Of a stretch of 7,895 nt of DNA, positions 1 through 5,931 are shown piece by piece (position 1 is the stretch's first letter; every line of letters starts with the position of its first letter). A program made the translations under genes and the position numbers. The stretch comes from Candidatus Thioglobus sp. (GTDB lineage Bacteria > Pseudomonadota > Gammaproteobacteria > PS1 > Thioglobaceae). Under the pieces are notes generated by a model that made no database searches, had not been told where the DNA came from, and saw only the letters and a list, made by a program, of their open reading frames with translations. The stretch is from NCBI GenBank assembly GCA_003978285.1, contig QOAB01000020.1, positions 1 to 7,895 of the forward strand. The letters are read 5' to 3'.

Positions 1-197
1 ATATCTTGCCGCAGTTTTGGCAAGATGTTTCTAAATTTAACCCGATTTACTATATGGTAGACAGTTTTAGATTGGGATTTTTAGGGGTAAGTACATCTGA
101 CTTTTGGACGTCGGTAAGTGTACTATTAATTATGATTGCCATATTAGCAATAGTGTCTTTTTACTTACTAAAGAAAGGCGTTAATATTAAGACTTGA
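1..197 (+). CDS. ABC-2 type transporter permease, C-terminal end (partial, YadH-like)
   Basis: This is the last 64 residues of an inner-membrane permease of the ABC-2 family; the 5' part lies outside the window, and the frame is open from base 3 with no stop. The fragment starts with LPQFWQDVSKFNPIYYMVD, followed by FRLGFLGV, which resembles the C-terminus of E. coli YadH as I recall it. A hydrophobic stretch at fragment residues 37-56 (SVSVLLIMIAILAIVSFYLL) is the last membrane helix and is followed by a short basic tail (KKG...K). In this family the permease pairs with an ATPase (YadG type) encoded just upstream, which would be outside the window. The substrate is unknown. Its stop codon lies inside plsY on the other strand, so the two genes overlap tail to tail by 11 bp. 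The TTG at base 6 is not a real start. Confidence 0.82.
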   Translation, partial: ILPQFWQDVSKFNPIYYMVDSFRLGFLGVSTSDFWTSVSVLLIMIAILAIVSFYLLKKGVNIKT

Positions 198-768
198 TTG
201 ACCCTTCTTCGCCCGATAATATTCTTTGAATATTACTTCTATGGGTGAAGAAAATCCAGATACAAATCACACCAATCACGTAAGTAGCATCAAGATTTTC
301 AGTGATTAAATAAAAATAAACAGGGGTTAATAAAGTCGCAATGAGTGCTGAAAGTGAAGATATTTTTAATACTTTGGCAACAAACAGCCAAGTCACTGCA
401 AAACTCAATCCGACTAAATAATTAAGTGCCAGCAAAGCGCCAATAAACGTTGCCACGCCTTTGCCGCCTTTAAAGCCAAAAAAGATTGGATAAACATGAC
501 CTAAGAATGCCGCCAGAGCAACAAGCGTCAGTTCAAACAATTCTAAACTTAAAAAATGTGCGATAAGTACAGGGATAGCGCCTTTCAAACCATCAGCGAG
601 AAGTACAACAGCTGCCGCTTTCTTTCCGCCAATCCGCAACACATTGGTAGCGCCTGGATTGTTAGATCCTTGTGTTCTGGGGTCGGGCAAGTTTAAAATT
701 TTACAAACGATGATTGCTGCTGAAATAGATCCAATGAGATAAGCGCAAATAATGAGTGTTGGTAACAT
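187..768 (-). CDS. plsY: PlsY, acyl-phosphate:glycerol-3-phosphate acyltransferase
   Basis: This integral membrane enzyme transfers an acyl chain from acyl-phosphate to the sn-1 position of glycerol-3-phosphate to give lysophosphatidic acid, the first step of phospholipid synthesis; it normally works with PlsX. The protein has 193 residues, close to the usual 195-205, and is very hydrophobic. All three cytoplasmic motifs are present: GSNNPGATNVLR (34-45), GHVYPIFFGFKGGKGVAT (90-107, with the GGKGVAT glycine loop) and THRSNI near 175-180. The ADGLKG segment (58-63) is also typical. The start is the ATG at 768-766, which directly precedes the N-terminal helix. No strong Shine-Dalgarno sequence is visible upstream of it. 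The gene is divergent from folB across 38 bp, an order also found in E. coli (ygiH/folB). Its 3' end overlaps the permease gene. Confidence 0.97.
   Translation of the reverse strand: MLPTLIICAYLIGSISAAIIVCKILNLPDPRTQGSNNPGATNVLRIGGKKAAAVVLLADGLKGAIPVLIAHFLSLELFELTLVALAAFLGHVYPIFFGFKGGKGVATFIGALLALNYLVGLSFAVTWLFVAKVLKISSLSALIATLLTPVYFYLITENLDATYVIGVICIWIFFTHRSNIQRILSGEEGSIKS
205..252 (+). other. Two-part hairpin just downstream of the permease stop codon
   Basis: The outer arms TTCTTCGCCC (205-214) and GGGTGAAGAA (243-252) pair over 10 bp with one G-U pair (211/246). The inner arms TAATATTC (217-224) and GAATATTA (228-235) pair perfectly over 8 bp around a TTT loop. The G-U pair exists only in a + strand transcript; on the - strand it becomes an A-C mismatch. 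The hairpin begins 8 bases after the permease stop and lies inside the 3' coding end of plsY. No T-run follows on either strand, so it is not a standard intrinsic terminator. It might protect or define the 3' end of the permease mRNA, or it may simply be a coding-sequence coincidence. Confidence 0.35.
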
Positions 769-806
769 ATAATTTCAACTTTGAATTTTCAACTTTTAAT
801 TTAAGC
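769..806. promoter_or_regulatory. Divergent plsY/folB intergenic region with a 10-bp direct repeat
   Basis: These 38 bp are the only non-coding DNA between the divergent plsY and folB genes, so promoters for both must lie here or reach into the two coding regions. TTTCAACTTT occurs twice, at 773-782 and 787-796, and a partial palindrome TTGAA-TT-TTCAA sits between them (781-792). A TATAAT hexamer at 768-773 on the + strand overlaps the plsY start codon and could be a -10 for folB, but no recognisable -35 lies 16-18 bp upstream. I could not find a convincing plsY promoter. The regulatory role is inferred from gene orientation only. Confidence 0.4.
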
Positions 807-1163
807 ATGGATATAGTATTTATACAAGGTTTAAAAATTGATACAGTGATCGGTATTTACGATTGGGAAAGGCAGATTCGACAAGATATCGTACTCGATA
901 TTGAAATGTCAGCTGATATCAAAGCGGCGAGTGAAACAGACCATATTGACCAAACTTTGGATTATAAGGCGGTGTCAAAACGACTGATTGATTTTGTCCA
1001 GACCAGTGAATTTCAATTAGTAGAAACCTTGGCCGAAAAAATCACTCAAATTATTATTAATGAATTTGGTGTTGAAAAGGTCAAACTAACGCTGAATAAA
1101 GGTGAAGCGGTCACTGGTGCACAAGGTGTTGGTGTGATTATTGAAAGATCAAGCCATGGCTAA
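807..1163 (+). CDS. folB: Dihydroneopterin aldolase FolB
   Basis: FolB cleaves 7,8-dihydroneopterin to 6-hydroxymethyl-7,8-dihydropterin and glycolaldehyde in cytosolic folate synthesis; its product is the substrate of FolK, encoded next. The 118-residue protein covers the whole family length. The N-terminus MDIVFIQGL and the pterin-site segment GIYDWE (16-21) match E. coli FolB closely. Y53, E73 (LVETLAEKI) and the catalytic lysine K98 (LNKG) are in the expected places, and the C-terminus ends in GVGVIIER. I chose the ATG at 807 because homologues begin exactly with MDIVFI; the longer open frame from 756 would run into plsY and adds unrelated residues. No clear Shine-Dalgarno sequence precedes it. 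One oddity is that the residue after the catalytic lysine is Gly where the family usually has Pro. The 3' end overlaps folK by 8 bp. Confidence 0.95.
   Translation: MDIVFIQGLKIDTVIGIYDWERQIRQDIVLDIEMSADIKAASETDHIDQTLDYKAVSKRLIDFVQTSEFQLVETLAEKITQIIINEFGVEKVKLTLNKGEAVTGAQGVGVIIERSSHG
1143..1147 (+). promoter_or_regulatory. Ribosome binding site of folK
   Basis: GAAAG lies 8 bases before the ATG at 1156, inside the end of folB. It supports this ATG as the folK start rather than the in-frame TTG at 1141, which the site itself follows. Confidence 0.55.
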
Positions 1164-1650
1164 TATCCACATTAACATTGGCTCTAATCAAAATCGCCGA
1201 CAGAATATTTCTGCTGCAATTGAGGCGTTAAGGCCTATCTTTTCGGATATTAATATTTCATCGATTTACCAAAGCCCCGCGGAAGGGTTTGAGGGCGATG
1301 ACTTTTACAATGTGGGTGTGAACGCTAGCACTGATTTACCCGTTAAGGAAACAGCTAAAGCATTACGTGATATTGAACAAGCCCAGGGTAGAGATCGTAC
1401 TCAGCCAAAGTTCTCTTCTAGAAAAATTGATTTGGATTTGGTATTGTATGATGATGTGATTGATCAAAAAGCTAATTTACCCAGAGATGATATTCTTAAA
1501 TATGCCTTTGTTTTAGCGCCATTGGCTGAGTTGAGTGCTAAACTGATTCATCCAGTTGAGCAACAAACTTATCAAGCGTTATGGGAAAGTTTTCAATCTC
1601 GTAATGAGTACGGTTTAACGCAGTATAATATCAATCAAGTTCTTCAATAA
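1156..1650 (+). CDS. folK: HPPK, 2-amino-4-hydroxy-6-hydroxymethyldihydropteridine pyrophosphokinase
   Basis: FolK transfers pyrophosphate from ATP to 6-hydroxymethyl-7,8-dihydropterin, the step directly after FolB, and supplies dihydropteroate synthase. The 164-residue protein shows the family pattern: an N-terminal strand followed by IGSNQNRRQNI (8-18), a Y-SPAEGF segment (38-45), FYNVGV (50-55), basic residues R79 and R81 in QGRDR, and the signature SSRKIDLDLVLYDD (87-100), in which D92 and D94 should bind the two magnesium ions and R89 is conserved. The ATG at 1156 is preferred because MANIHINIGSN fits the family start and has a GAAAG site upstream. The start lies inside folB (8-bp overlap), so translation is probably coupled. 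The dsbA gene follows after 13 bp. Confidence 0.95.
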   Translation: MANIHINIGSNQNRRQNISAAIEALRPIFSDINISSIYQSPAEGFEGDDFYNVGVNASTDLPVKETAKALRDIEQAQGRDRTQPKFSSRKIDLDLVLYDDVIDQKANLPRDDILKYAFVLAPLAELSAKLIHPVEQQTYQALWESFQSRNEYGLTQYNINQVLQ

Positions 1651-1651
1651 T

Positions 1652-1657
1652 GGTGAG
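1652..1657 (+). promoter_or_regulatory. Ribosome binding site of dsbA
   Basis: GGTGAG ends 6 bases before the ATG at 1664 and directly follows the folK stop codon. It is one of the clearest Shine-Dalgarno sequences in the window and supports the start that gives a complete signal peptide. Confidence 0.65.
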
Positions 1658-1663
1658 AAAATC

Positions 1664-2284
1664 ATGAAAAAAATCCTTTCTTTTGTTATTGTTTGTTTTA
1701 TCTCTCTTTATACCAGTGTTGCATTAGCTAACTTTACCGCTAATCAAGATTATGTCGTATTAGACAAGCCAGTTAAAACGGTAACGGGTGATAAGGTTGA
1801 GGTGCGAGAGTTGTTTTGGTATTACTGTCCGCATTGTTATAACGTTGAGCCTTTGGTTGAAAACTGGTTAAAAAAACTCCCCGAATCAGCGACATTCATT
1901 CGACAACCGGCTGTATTTTCTGATCGCTGGGTCAATGGCGCTATTTTTTATTATGTACTTGAACAGTTAGGCGAAGTGGATAGACTTCATGGTGCATTGT
2001 TCGATGCCATCCACTTATACAAAACCCCACTTATTGATAATGAAGACTTTATTAATTGGTTGGTTAATAATGGCGTAGATAAAGCCAAGGCTAGCAATGC
2101 GTTTAAGTCATTTTCAGTACGTATTAAAGTTAATAAGTCAAAGCTTAATACGGTTAAATATAAAACCAGTGGCGTGCCTACCTTTGTAGTGAATGGTAAA
2201 TACTGGGTCGATACAAAACACGCAGGTGGTGAAAAACGATTATTCAAGGTATTGGATTACTTGATTCAAAAAGAATCTCAGTAG
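1664..2284 (+). CDS. dsbA: DsbA family periplasmic thiol:disulfide oxidoreductase
   Basis: DsbA introduces disulfide bonds into proteins arriving in the periplasm and is reoxidised by DsbB, which is not in this window. The 206-residue precursor has a typical signal peptide: MKK, a hydrophobic core at residues 4-19, and a likely cut after ALA at residue 22. The mature N-terminus (FTANQDYVVLDKPV) resembles that of E. coli DsbA. The active site is CPHC at 55-58, preceded by FWYY, in a thioredoxin fold with the helical insertion between. The cis-proline loop is GVPTFVVNGKY (170-180), with P172 as the cis-proline. The length is normal. It lies between folate and thiamine genes, with no obvious functional link to either, so co-transcription is likely positional. 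Assignment as DsbA rather than a specialised paralogue such as DsbL rests on the CPHC motif and overall resemblance. Confidence 0.93.
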   Translation: MKKILSFVIVCFISLYTSVALANFTANQDYVVLDKPVKTVTGDKVEVRELFWYYCPHCYNVEPLVENWLKKLPESATFIRQPAVFSDRWVNGAIFYYVLEQLGEVDRLHGALFDAIHLYKTPLIDNEDFINWLVNNGVDKAKASNAFKSFSVRIKVNKSKLNTVKYKTSGVPTFVVNGKYWVDTKHAGGEKRLFKVLDYLIQKESQ

Positions 2285-2290
2285 CTCAGC

Positions 2291-3052
2291 GTGCTAGACT
2301 CTGTTTTAGTTTTTTCGGGTCTTGATCCTTGTGGCGGGGCGGGGATTAGTGCTGACATTGAAAGCATTAATCAATTTGGGGTAACTCCGCTACCCATTGT
2401 TACAACACTCACGGTACAAAGTACGCAATCGGTTAAATCAACACAAACGGTTGATGCACAATTGATTACTGAGCAATTTAATCATCTCAAGAAAGACGTA
2501 GATTTTTCAGTGGTGAAAATTGGTTTGTTGTCATCCAAGTCTCAAATTCAAACCATTGCTTCTTTGCTAAAAACATGCGAAGCATTAACAATCGTACTCG
2601 ATCCAATTGTTAGCTCTAGCACTAACCAGCAATTACTAGATGGGCAAGCACTAAAAAGCCTTAAACAAGAACTACTACCAATGGTGACAGTATTAACGCC
2701 AAATGTTGCTGAACTAAACGCATTATCGTCAATAGATGATGAACAGCAAGCAATTGAATCTTTGCCTTGCGAATGGGTGTTGCTCACCACGACAGATACA
2801 TCAAAGGACAAGATAGAACACCGTTTGTATCATCATGCTCAGTGTGTAGAGCGTTTTACTTATACTAAATTACCCGGTGATTACCACGGCTCTGGTTGTA
2901 CATTATCAAGTACTATCAGTGCGTTATTAGCATCAGGCGTTGATGTGAATATTGCGTGTAAACGTGCATTAGACTACACTTACCAAAGCCTATTAAATGC
3001 AAAGAGTATAGGTAAAATGCAATATCATCCTAATCGACAAGCACCTAAATAA
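2291..3052 (+). CDS. thiD: Hydroxymethylpyrimidine/phosphomethylpyrimidine kinase ThiD
   Basis: ThiD phosphorylates hydroxymethylpyrimidine and then HMP-phosphate to HMP-pyrophosphate, the pyrimidine half of thiamine, in the cytosol. The 253-residue ribokinase-like protein has SGLDPCGGAGISADI (9-23) for substrate binding, KIGLL (76-80), VLDPI with D104, TPN (136-138), and the anion-hole motif GSGCT (200-204) with catalytic C203. LPGDYHGSGCTL and the end ALDYTYQSL resemble the stand-alone ThiD of Pseudomonas rather than the E. coli version; there is no fused ThiE domain. The start is GTG at 2291: an in-frame TAG lies only 2 codons upstream, and no other start codon precedes the SG-D motif. No good Shine-Dalgarno sequence is seen, so coupling to the dsbA stop 6 bp away is likely. 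The usual KGGH or TGTH loop reads TTTD here (167-170). Confidence 0.93.
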   Translation: MLDSVLVFSGLDPCGGAGISADIESINQFGVTPLPIVTTLTVQSTQSVKSTQTVDAQLITEQFNHLKKDVDFSVVKIGLLSSKSQIQTIASLLKTCEALTIVLDPIVSSSTNQQLLDGQALKSLKQELLPMVTVLTPNVAELNALSSIDDEQQAIESLPCEWVLLTTTDTSKDKIEHRLYHHAQCVERFTYTKLPGDYHGSGCTLSSTISALLASGVDVNIACKRALDYTYQSLLNAKSIGKMQYHPNRQAPK

Positions 3053-4113
3053 TGAGTTTTATTAACAATTGGCTACGTTCCGACATTCAAGCGATCAATG
3101 CTTATCATGTTCCTGCGTCTGACGATATGATTAAACTCGATGCAATGGAATCCCCATTCCCTCTGCCAGATGAGTTGATTGGCCAGTATTTGGCTTATTT
3201 AGCCGATGCTGATCTTAATCGATACCCTAACCCTAGTGCTGACGAATTACGGCAAACACTGCGTGAATTGATGGATATTCCAGCCGATTTTGGCGTGTTG
3301 TTGGGTAATGGTTCTGATGAGCTAATACAACTCTTAGCGCTGGCTTGTGAAACGGGTGATACTATTTTGAGTATTGAGCCGAGTTTTGTTATGTATGGCA
3401 TGATTGCAAAGTTCACACGCTTAAACTATCAAGGTGTTAATTTAGATGATAATTTTGAGATTGACTTATCAGCTACGTTATCAGCCATAAAAACACACAA
3501 GCCTAAGCTTATTTTTATTGCCTATCCAAACAATCCAACTGGCAATGCGTTTGATCGCGGTGCTATTGAGACAATCATCACTTCAACTGAGGCAATGGTA
3601 GTATTGGATGAGGCTTATTACGCCTATGCAGATGACAGCTTCTTGATGGATATTGCTAAGTATCCAAATCTAGTTCTGCTTAGAACAGTTTCTAAAATTG
3701 GTTTTGCTGGCTTGCGTTTAGGTTTGTTGATTGGCGCTAAAAACACAGTGACTGAACTAGATAAACTAAGACTACCTTACAATATCAACACGTTAACTCA
3801 AGTGAGTGCCAATTTCTTATTGCAAGAAAAAGACGAAATTGATAAAAATGCCAAGGCAATCCTTACTGAGCGCTCTAGTTTATCAACAGCATTGAGCGCC
3901 ATTGATGGCTTGAGTGTTTATCCTTCTCAGGCGAACTTCATTTTGTTTAGAGCACCTGGTGCTAACACATTGTTTGAAGCCTTAAAAGACCAGGGCGTGT
4001 TGATTAAAAATTTAAGCGCTGCACCAGGGCTGACTGATTGCTTGCGCGTTACTGTCGGCAGTGCTGAAGAAAATTCACGATTTATCGAAATTATAAAAAA
4101 CCATTATGGTTAA
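3052..4113 (+). CDS. hisC: Histidinol-phosphate aminotransferase HisC
   Basis: HisC is a PLP-dependent class I/II aminotransferase that converts imidazole-acetol phosphate and glutamate to histidinol phosphate in histidine synthesis. The 353-residue protein has the expected series: LDAMESP (29-35) at the N-terminus, NRYPNP (56-61), GNGSDE (85-90) for cofactor phosphate, PNNPTGN (159-165), the VLDEAYY segment with D186 and Y189, the Schiff-base lysine K215 in RTVSKIGFAGLRLG (211-224), and R332 in LRVTVGSAEEN for the substrate phosphate. The ATG shares one base with the thiD stop (TAATG), a strong sign of coupled translation. The 3' end overlaps the next gene by 8 bp. Related enzymes usually read ENP where this one reads ESP. 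An aromatic-aminotransferase role is possible within this family, but the nearby hisBH favours HisC. Confidence 0.94.
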   Translation: MSFINNWLRSDIQAINAYHVPASDDMIKLDAMESPFPLPDELIGQYLAYLADADLNRYPNPSADELRQTLRELMDIPADFGVLLGNGSDELIQLLALACETGDTILSIEPSFVMYGMIAKFTRLNYQGVNLDDNFEIDLSATLSAIKTHKPKLIFIAYPNNPTGNAFDRGAIETIITSTEAMVVLDEAYYAYADDSFLMDIAKYPNLVLLRTVSKIGFAGLRLGLLIGAKNTVTELDKLRLPYNINTLTQVSANFLLQEKDEIDKNAKAILTERSSLSTALSAIDGLSVYPSQANFILFRAPGANTLFEALKDQGVLIKNLSAAPGLTDCLRVTVGSAEENSRFIEIIKNHYG

Positions 4114-4846
4114 TCGTCGAGACTTAGCAAGCTATTGTGATGATTACCTAAGTGTAGATCAGTTTAAGGATTATTGTCCAAACGGTTTACAAATTGAAGG
4201 TTGTGAAGAGATTACTAACATCGTCTCTGGTGTTAGTGCCAATTTAGATTTGATCGAGCGTGCGATTGACGAAAAAGCGGATGCTTTGTTTGTCCATCAT
4301 GGTTTTTTTTGGAAAAATGAAGATGCTAATATTGTGGGTATAAAGCGCAATCGAATTGCGCAATTGCTTGCCAATAATGTCAATTTGTTTGCCTACCATT
4401 TGCCGCTGGATGCACACACTGAGGTGGGTAACAATATTGAGTTAGCAAAAAATCTTAGTATTCATAACCCAACGCCAATTGGTGATACGCTGGTGTGGCA
4501 GGGTGAAATCAATACAACGTTGGCAGATTTTTCACAAACGGTTGAACAAGCCCTAAATAGAACACCATTGGTGTTTGGCGATGACAATAAACAACTTGAA
4601 CGTATTGCTTGGTGTACGGGCGGGGCGCAAAGCTATATCGATCATGGTATTGCAGTAGATGCCGATGTATTTTTAACCGGAGAAGTATCTGAGCAAATTC
4701 CAGCCATTGCAAAAGAAAATGACATTGCTTTTATTTCAGCAGGACACCATGCAACTGAACGTTATGGCGTACAAGCTTTATGCCAACACTTGAGTGATAA
4801 ATTTGATCTTAAGCATCAATTTATCGACATTGACAATCAAGTATAA
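4106..4846 (+). CDS. Nif3/YbgI family dinuclear-metal protein
   Basis: This is a full-length member (246 residues) of the Nif3/YbgI family, whose crystal structures show hexameric toroids with two metal ions per subunit; the biological role is unsettled. All metal ligands are visible: H64 and H65 in FVHHGFFW (62-69), H98 and D102 in YHLPLDAH (97-104), and H214 and E218 in GHHATERYG (213-221). PNGLQIEG (25-32) is the family N-terminal signature. Some databases label relatives 'GTP cyclohydrolase 1 type 2', a name I would not transfer on sequence alone. The start codon lies within the last 8 bases of hisC, so translation is probably coupled. A run of eight T at 4303-4310 encodes part of GFFW. 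The TAA stop falls within a TATAAT sequence that may serve asd. Confidence 0.92.
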   Translation: MVNRRDLASYCDDYLSVDQFKDYCPNGLQIEGCEEITNIVSGVSANLDLIERAIDEKADALFVHHGFFWKNEDANIVGIKRNRIAQLLANNVNLFAYHLPLDAHTEVGNNIELAKNLSIHNPTPIGDTLVWQGEINTTLADFSQTVEQALNRTPLVFGDDNKQLERIAWCTGGAQSYIDHGIAVDADVFLTGEVSEQIPAIAKENDIAFISAGHHATERYGVQALCQHLSDKFDLKHQFIDIDNQV

Positions 4847-4864
4847 TACCCCAGATTTTATAAT
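4830..4864 (+). promoter_or_regulatory. Candidate promoter region upstream of asd
   Basis: Two perfect -10 hexamers, TATAAT at 4842-4847 and 4859-4864, and one perfect -35 hexamer, TTGACA at 4830-4835, lie just before asd. Their spacings are wrong for a normal sigma-70 promoter (6 and 23 bp between the hexamers). The best alternative -35 for the first -10 is TTTATC at 4820-4825, 16 bp upstream. Initiation from the first -10 would give a leader of roughly 28 bases, and from the second about 10. This 35-bp gap is the widest break in the rightward gene series after the divergent region, so a transcription start here is reasonable but unproven. Confidence 0.35.
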
Positions 4865-4881
4865 TTTCAATTTGTACACTT

Positions 4882-5907
4882 ATGAGTAAGACATATGACA
4901 TTGCCGTTGTTGGTGCAACAGGCGCTGTGGGCGAAACTATCCTTTCGATTTTAGAACAGCGTAATTTTCCAATTAATAATTTGTATCCATTAGCGAGTGC
5001 TAACTCTGCGGGTAAGAAAGTACTTTGTCAAGGCAAAAGCTGGACAGTGCAAGATTTAGACACATTTGATTTCTCTCAAGCACAGATTGGTTTATTCTCA
5101 GCAGGTGGTAACATTTCTGAAAAATACGCACCAATTGCGGCAGCGGCAGGTTGTGTTGTGATTGATAATACGGCGCATTTCCGCCGCGATGAAGACATTC
5201 CTTTGGTAGTGCCAGAAGTTAATCCACACGCAATTGCAGGCTATACGCAACGCAATATTATCGCCAATCCTAATTGTTCAACCATTCAAATGCTAGTGGC
5301 ACTTAAACCAATTTATGATGCAGTAGGTATTGAGCGTATTAATGTAGCTACTTATCAAGCGGTATCAGGTTCTGGCAAAGAGGCTATTTCTGAGCTAATT
5401 GATCAAACAACAAAGCTACTCGGTGGTGATGTTGATGTTGATGTTGAAGTGTACCCAAAGCAAATTGCTTTTAATGTGATTCCTCATATTGATGTATTCC
5501 AAGACAATGGTTATACCAAAGAAGAAATGAAAATGGTGTGGGAGACGCAAAAGATTTTTGAAGATGAAAATATCTTAGTTAATCCAACAGCAGTCCGTGT
5601 GCCGGTAATTTACGGTCATTCTGAAGCCATTAATATTGAAACTAAAACCAAGATTACAGCAGCTGAAGCAACTGAAATACTATCGAATGCAAACGGCGTT
5701 ACCGTAATGGATACGCGTGAAGATGGTGGTTATGCCACACCATTTGTTGAAGCAACTAATCATGACGATACGTTTGTCAGTCGTATTCGTGAAGACATAT
5801 CTCACGAGAAAGGCCTAAACTTGTGGGTAGTTTCTGATAATATTCGCAAAGGAGCAGCACTCAATACCATTCAAATTGCTGAGATTTTGATTGAAGAGTA
5901 CTTGTAG
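4882..5907 (+). CDS. asd: Aspartate-semialdehyde dehydrogenase
   Basis: Asd reduces aspartyl-phosphate to aspartate semialdehyde with NADPH, the branch point to lysine, diaminopimelate, threonine, methionine and isoleucine. The 341-residue protein has the NADP-binding loop GATGAVGETIL (11-21), R101/R102 in AHFRRDEDIP, catalytic C132 in NPNCSTIQM (129-137), Q159 with SGSGKEA (162-168), and the acid/base H246 in RVPVIYGHSEAI. It is the shorter type found in Bacillus and as the second Vibrio enzyme, not the approximately 367-residue E. coli form, as judged by SGSGK and the NCSTIQ segment. The ATG at 4882 fits the usual start two to four residues before the first strand. No Shine-Dalgarno sequence is visible, which would suit a short leader. 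Three tandem GATGTT units encode DVDVDV at residues 183-188. The hisB gene follows after 24 bp. Confidence 0.96.
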   Translation: MSKTYDIAVVGATGAVGETILSILEQRNFPINNLYPLASANSAGKKVLCQGKSWTVQDLDTFDFSQAQIGLFSAGGNISEKYAPIAAAAGCVVIDNTAHFRRDEDIPLVVPEVNPHAIAGYTQRNIIANPNCSTIQMLVALKPIYDAVGIERINVATYQAVSGSGKEAISELIDQTTKLLGGDVDVDVEVYPKQIAFNVIPHIDVFQDNGYTKEEMKMVWETQKIFEDENILVNPTAVRVPVIYGHSEAINIETKTKITAAEATEILSNANGVTVMDTREDGGYATPFVEATNHDDTFVSRIREDISHEKGLNLWVVSDNIRKGAALNTIQIAEILIEEYL

Positions 5908-5919
5908 ATAATTTATAAA
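5891..5919 (+). promoter_or_regulatory. Weak candidate internal promoter before hisB
   Basis: TTGAAG (5891-5896, 4 of 6 matches to TTGACA) and TATAAA (5914-5919, 5 of 6 matches) are separated by 17 bp, the ideal spacing, across the asd stop. Transcription would begin only a few bases before the hisB ATG, leaving almost no leader. In AT-rich DNA such matches arise easily by chance. Confidence 0.2.
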
Positions 5920-5931
5920 ATCAAAAAGAAG

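Noticed and set aside
756..806. Upstream extension of folB to an in-frame start at 756
   Set aside because: It overlaps the plsY start and adds 17 residues not found in FolB, which begins MDIVFI; the ATG at 807 fits.
1141..1155. TTG start for folK
   Set aside because: The ATG at 1156 gives the family N-terminus and has a GAAAG ribosome site in front, which the TTG start would itself precede.
1987..2247. Open frame on the - strand inside dsbA
   Set aside because: It is fully contained in a clear DsbA gene and its translation shows no recognisable domain. The same applies to - strand frames at 2548-2811, 3195-3416 and 4509-4712 and the + frame at 7433-7714.
4847..4881. Riboswitch or attenuator leader for asd
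   Set aside because: The gap is only 35 bp, far too short for a lysine riboswitch or a leader peptide with a terminator.
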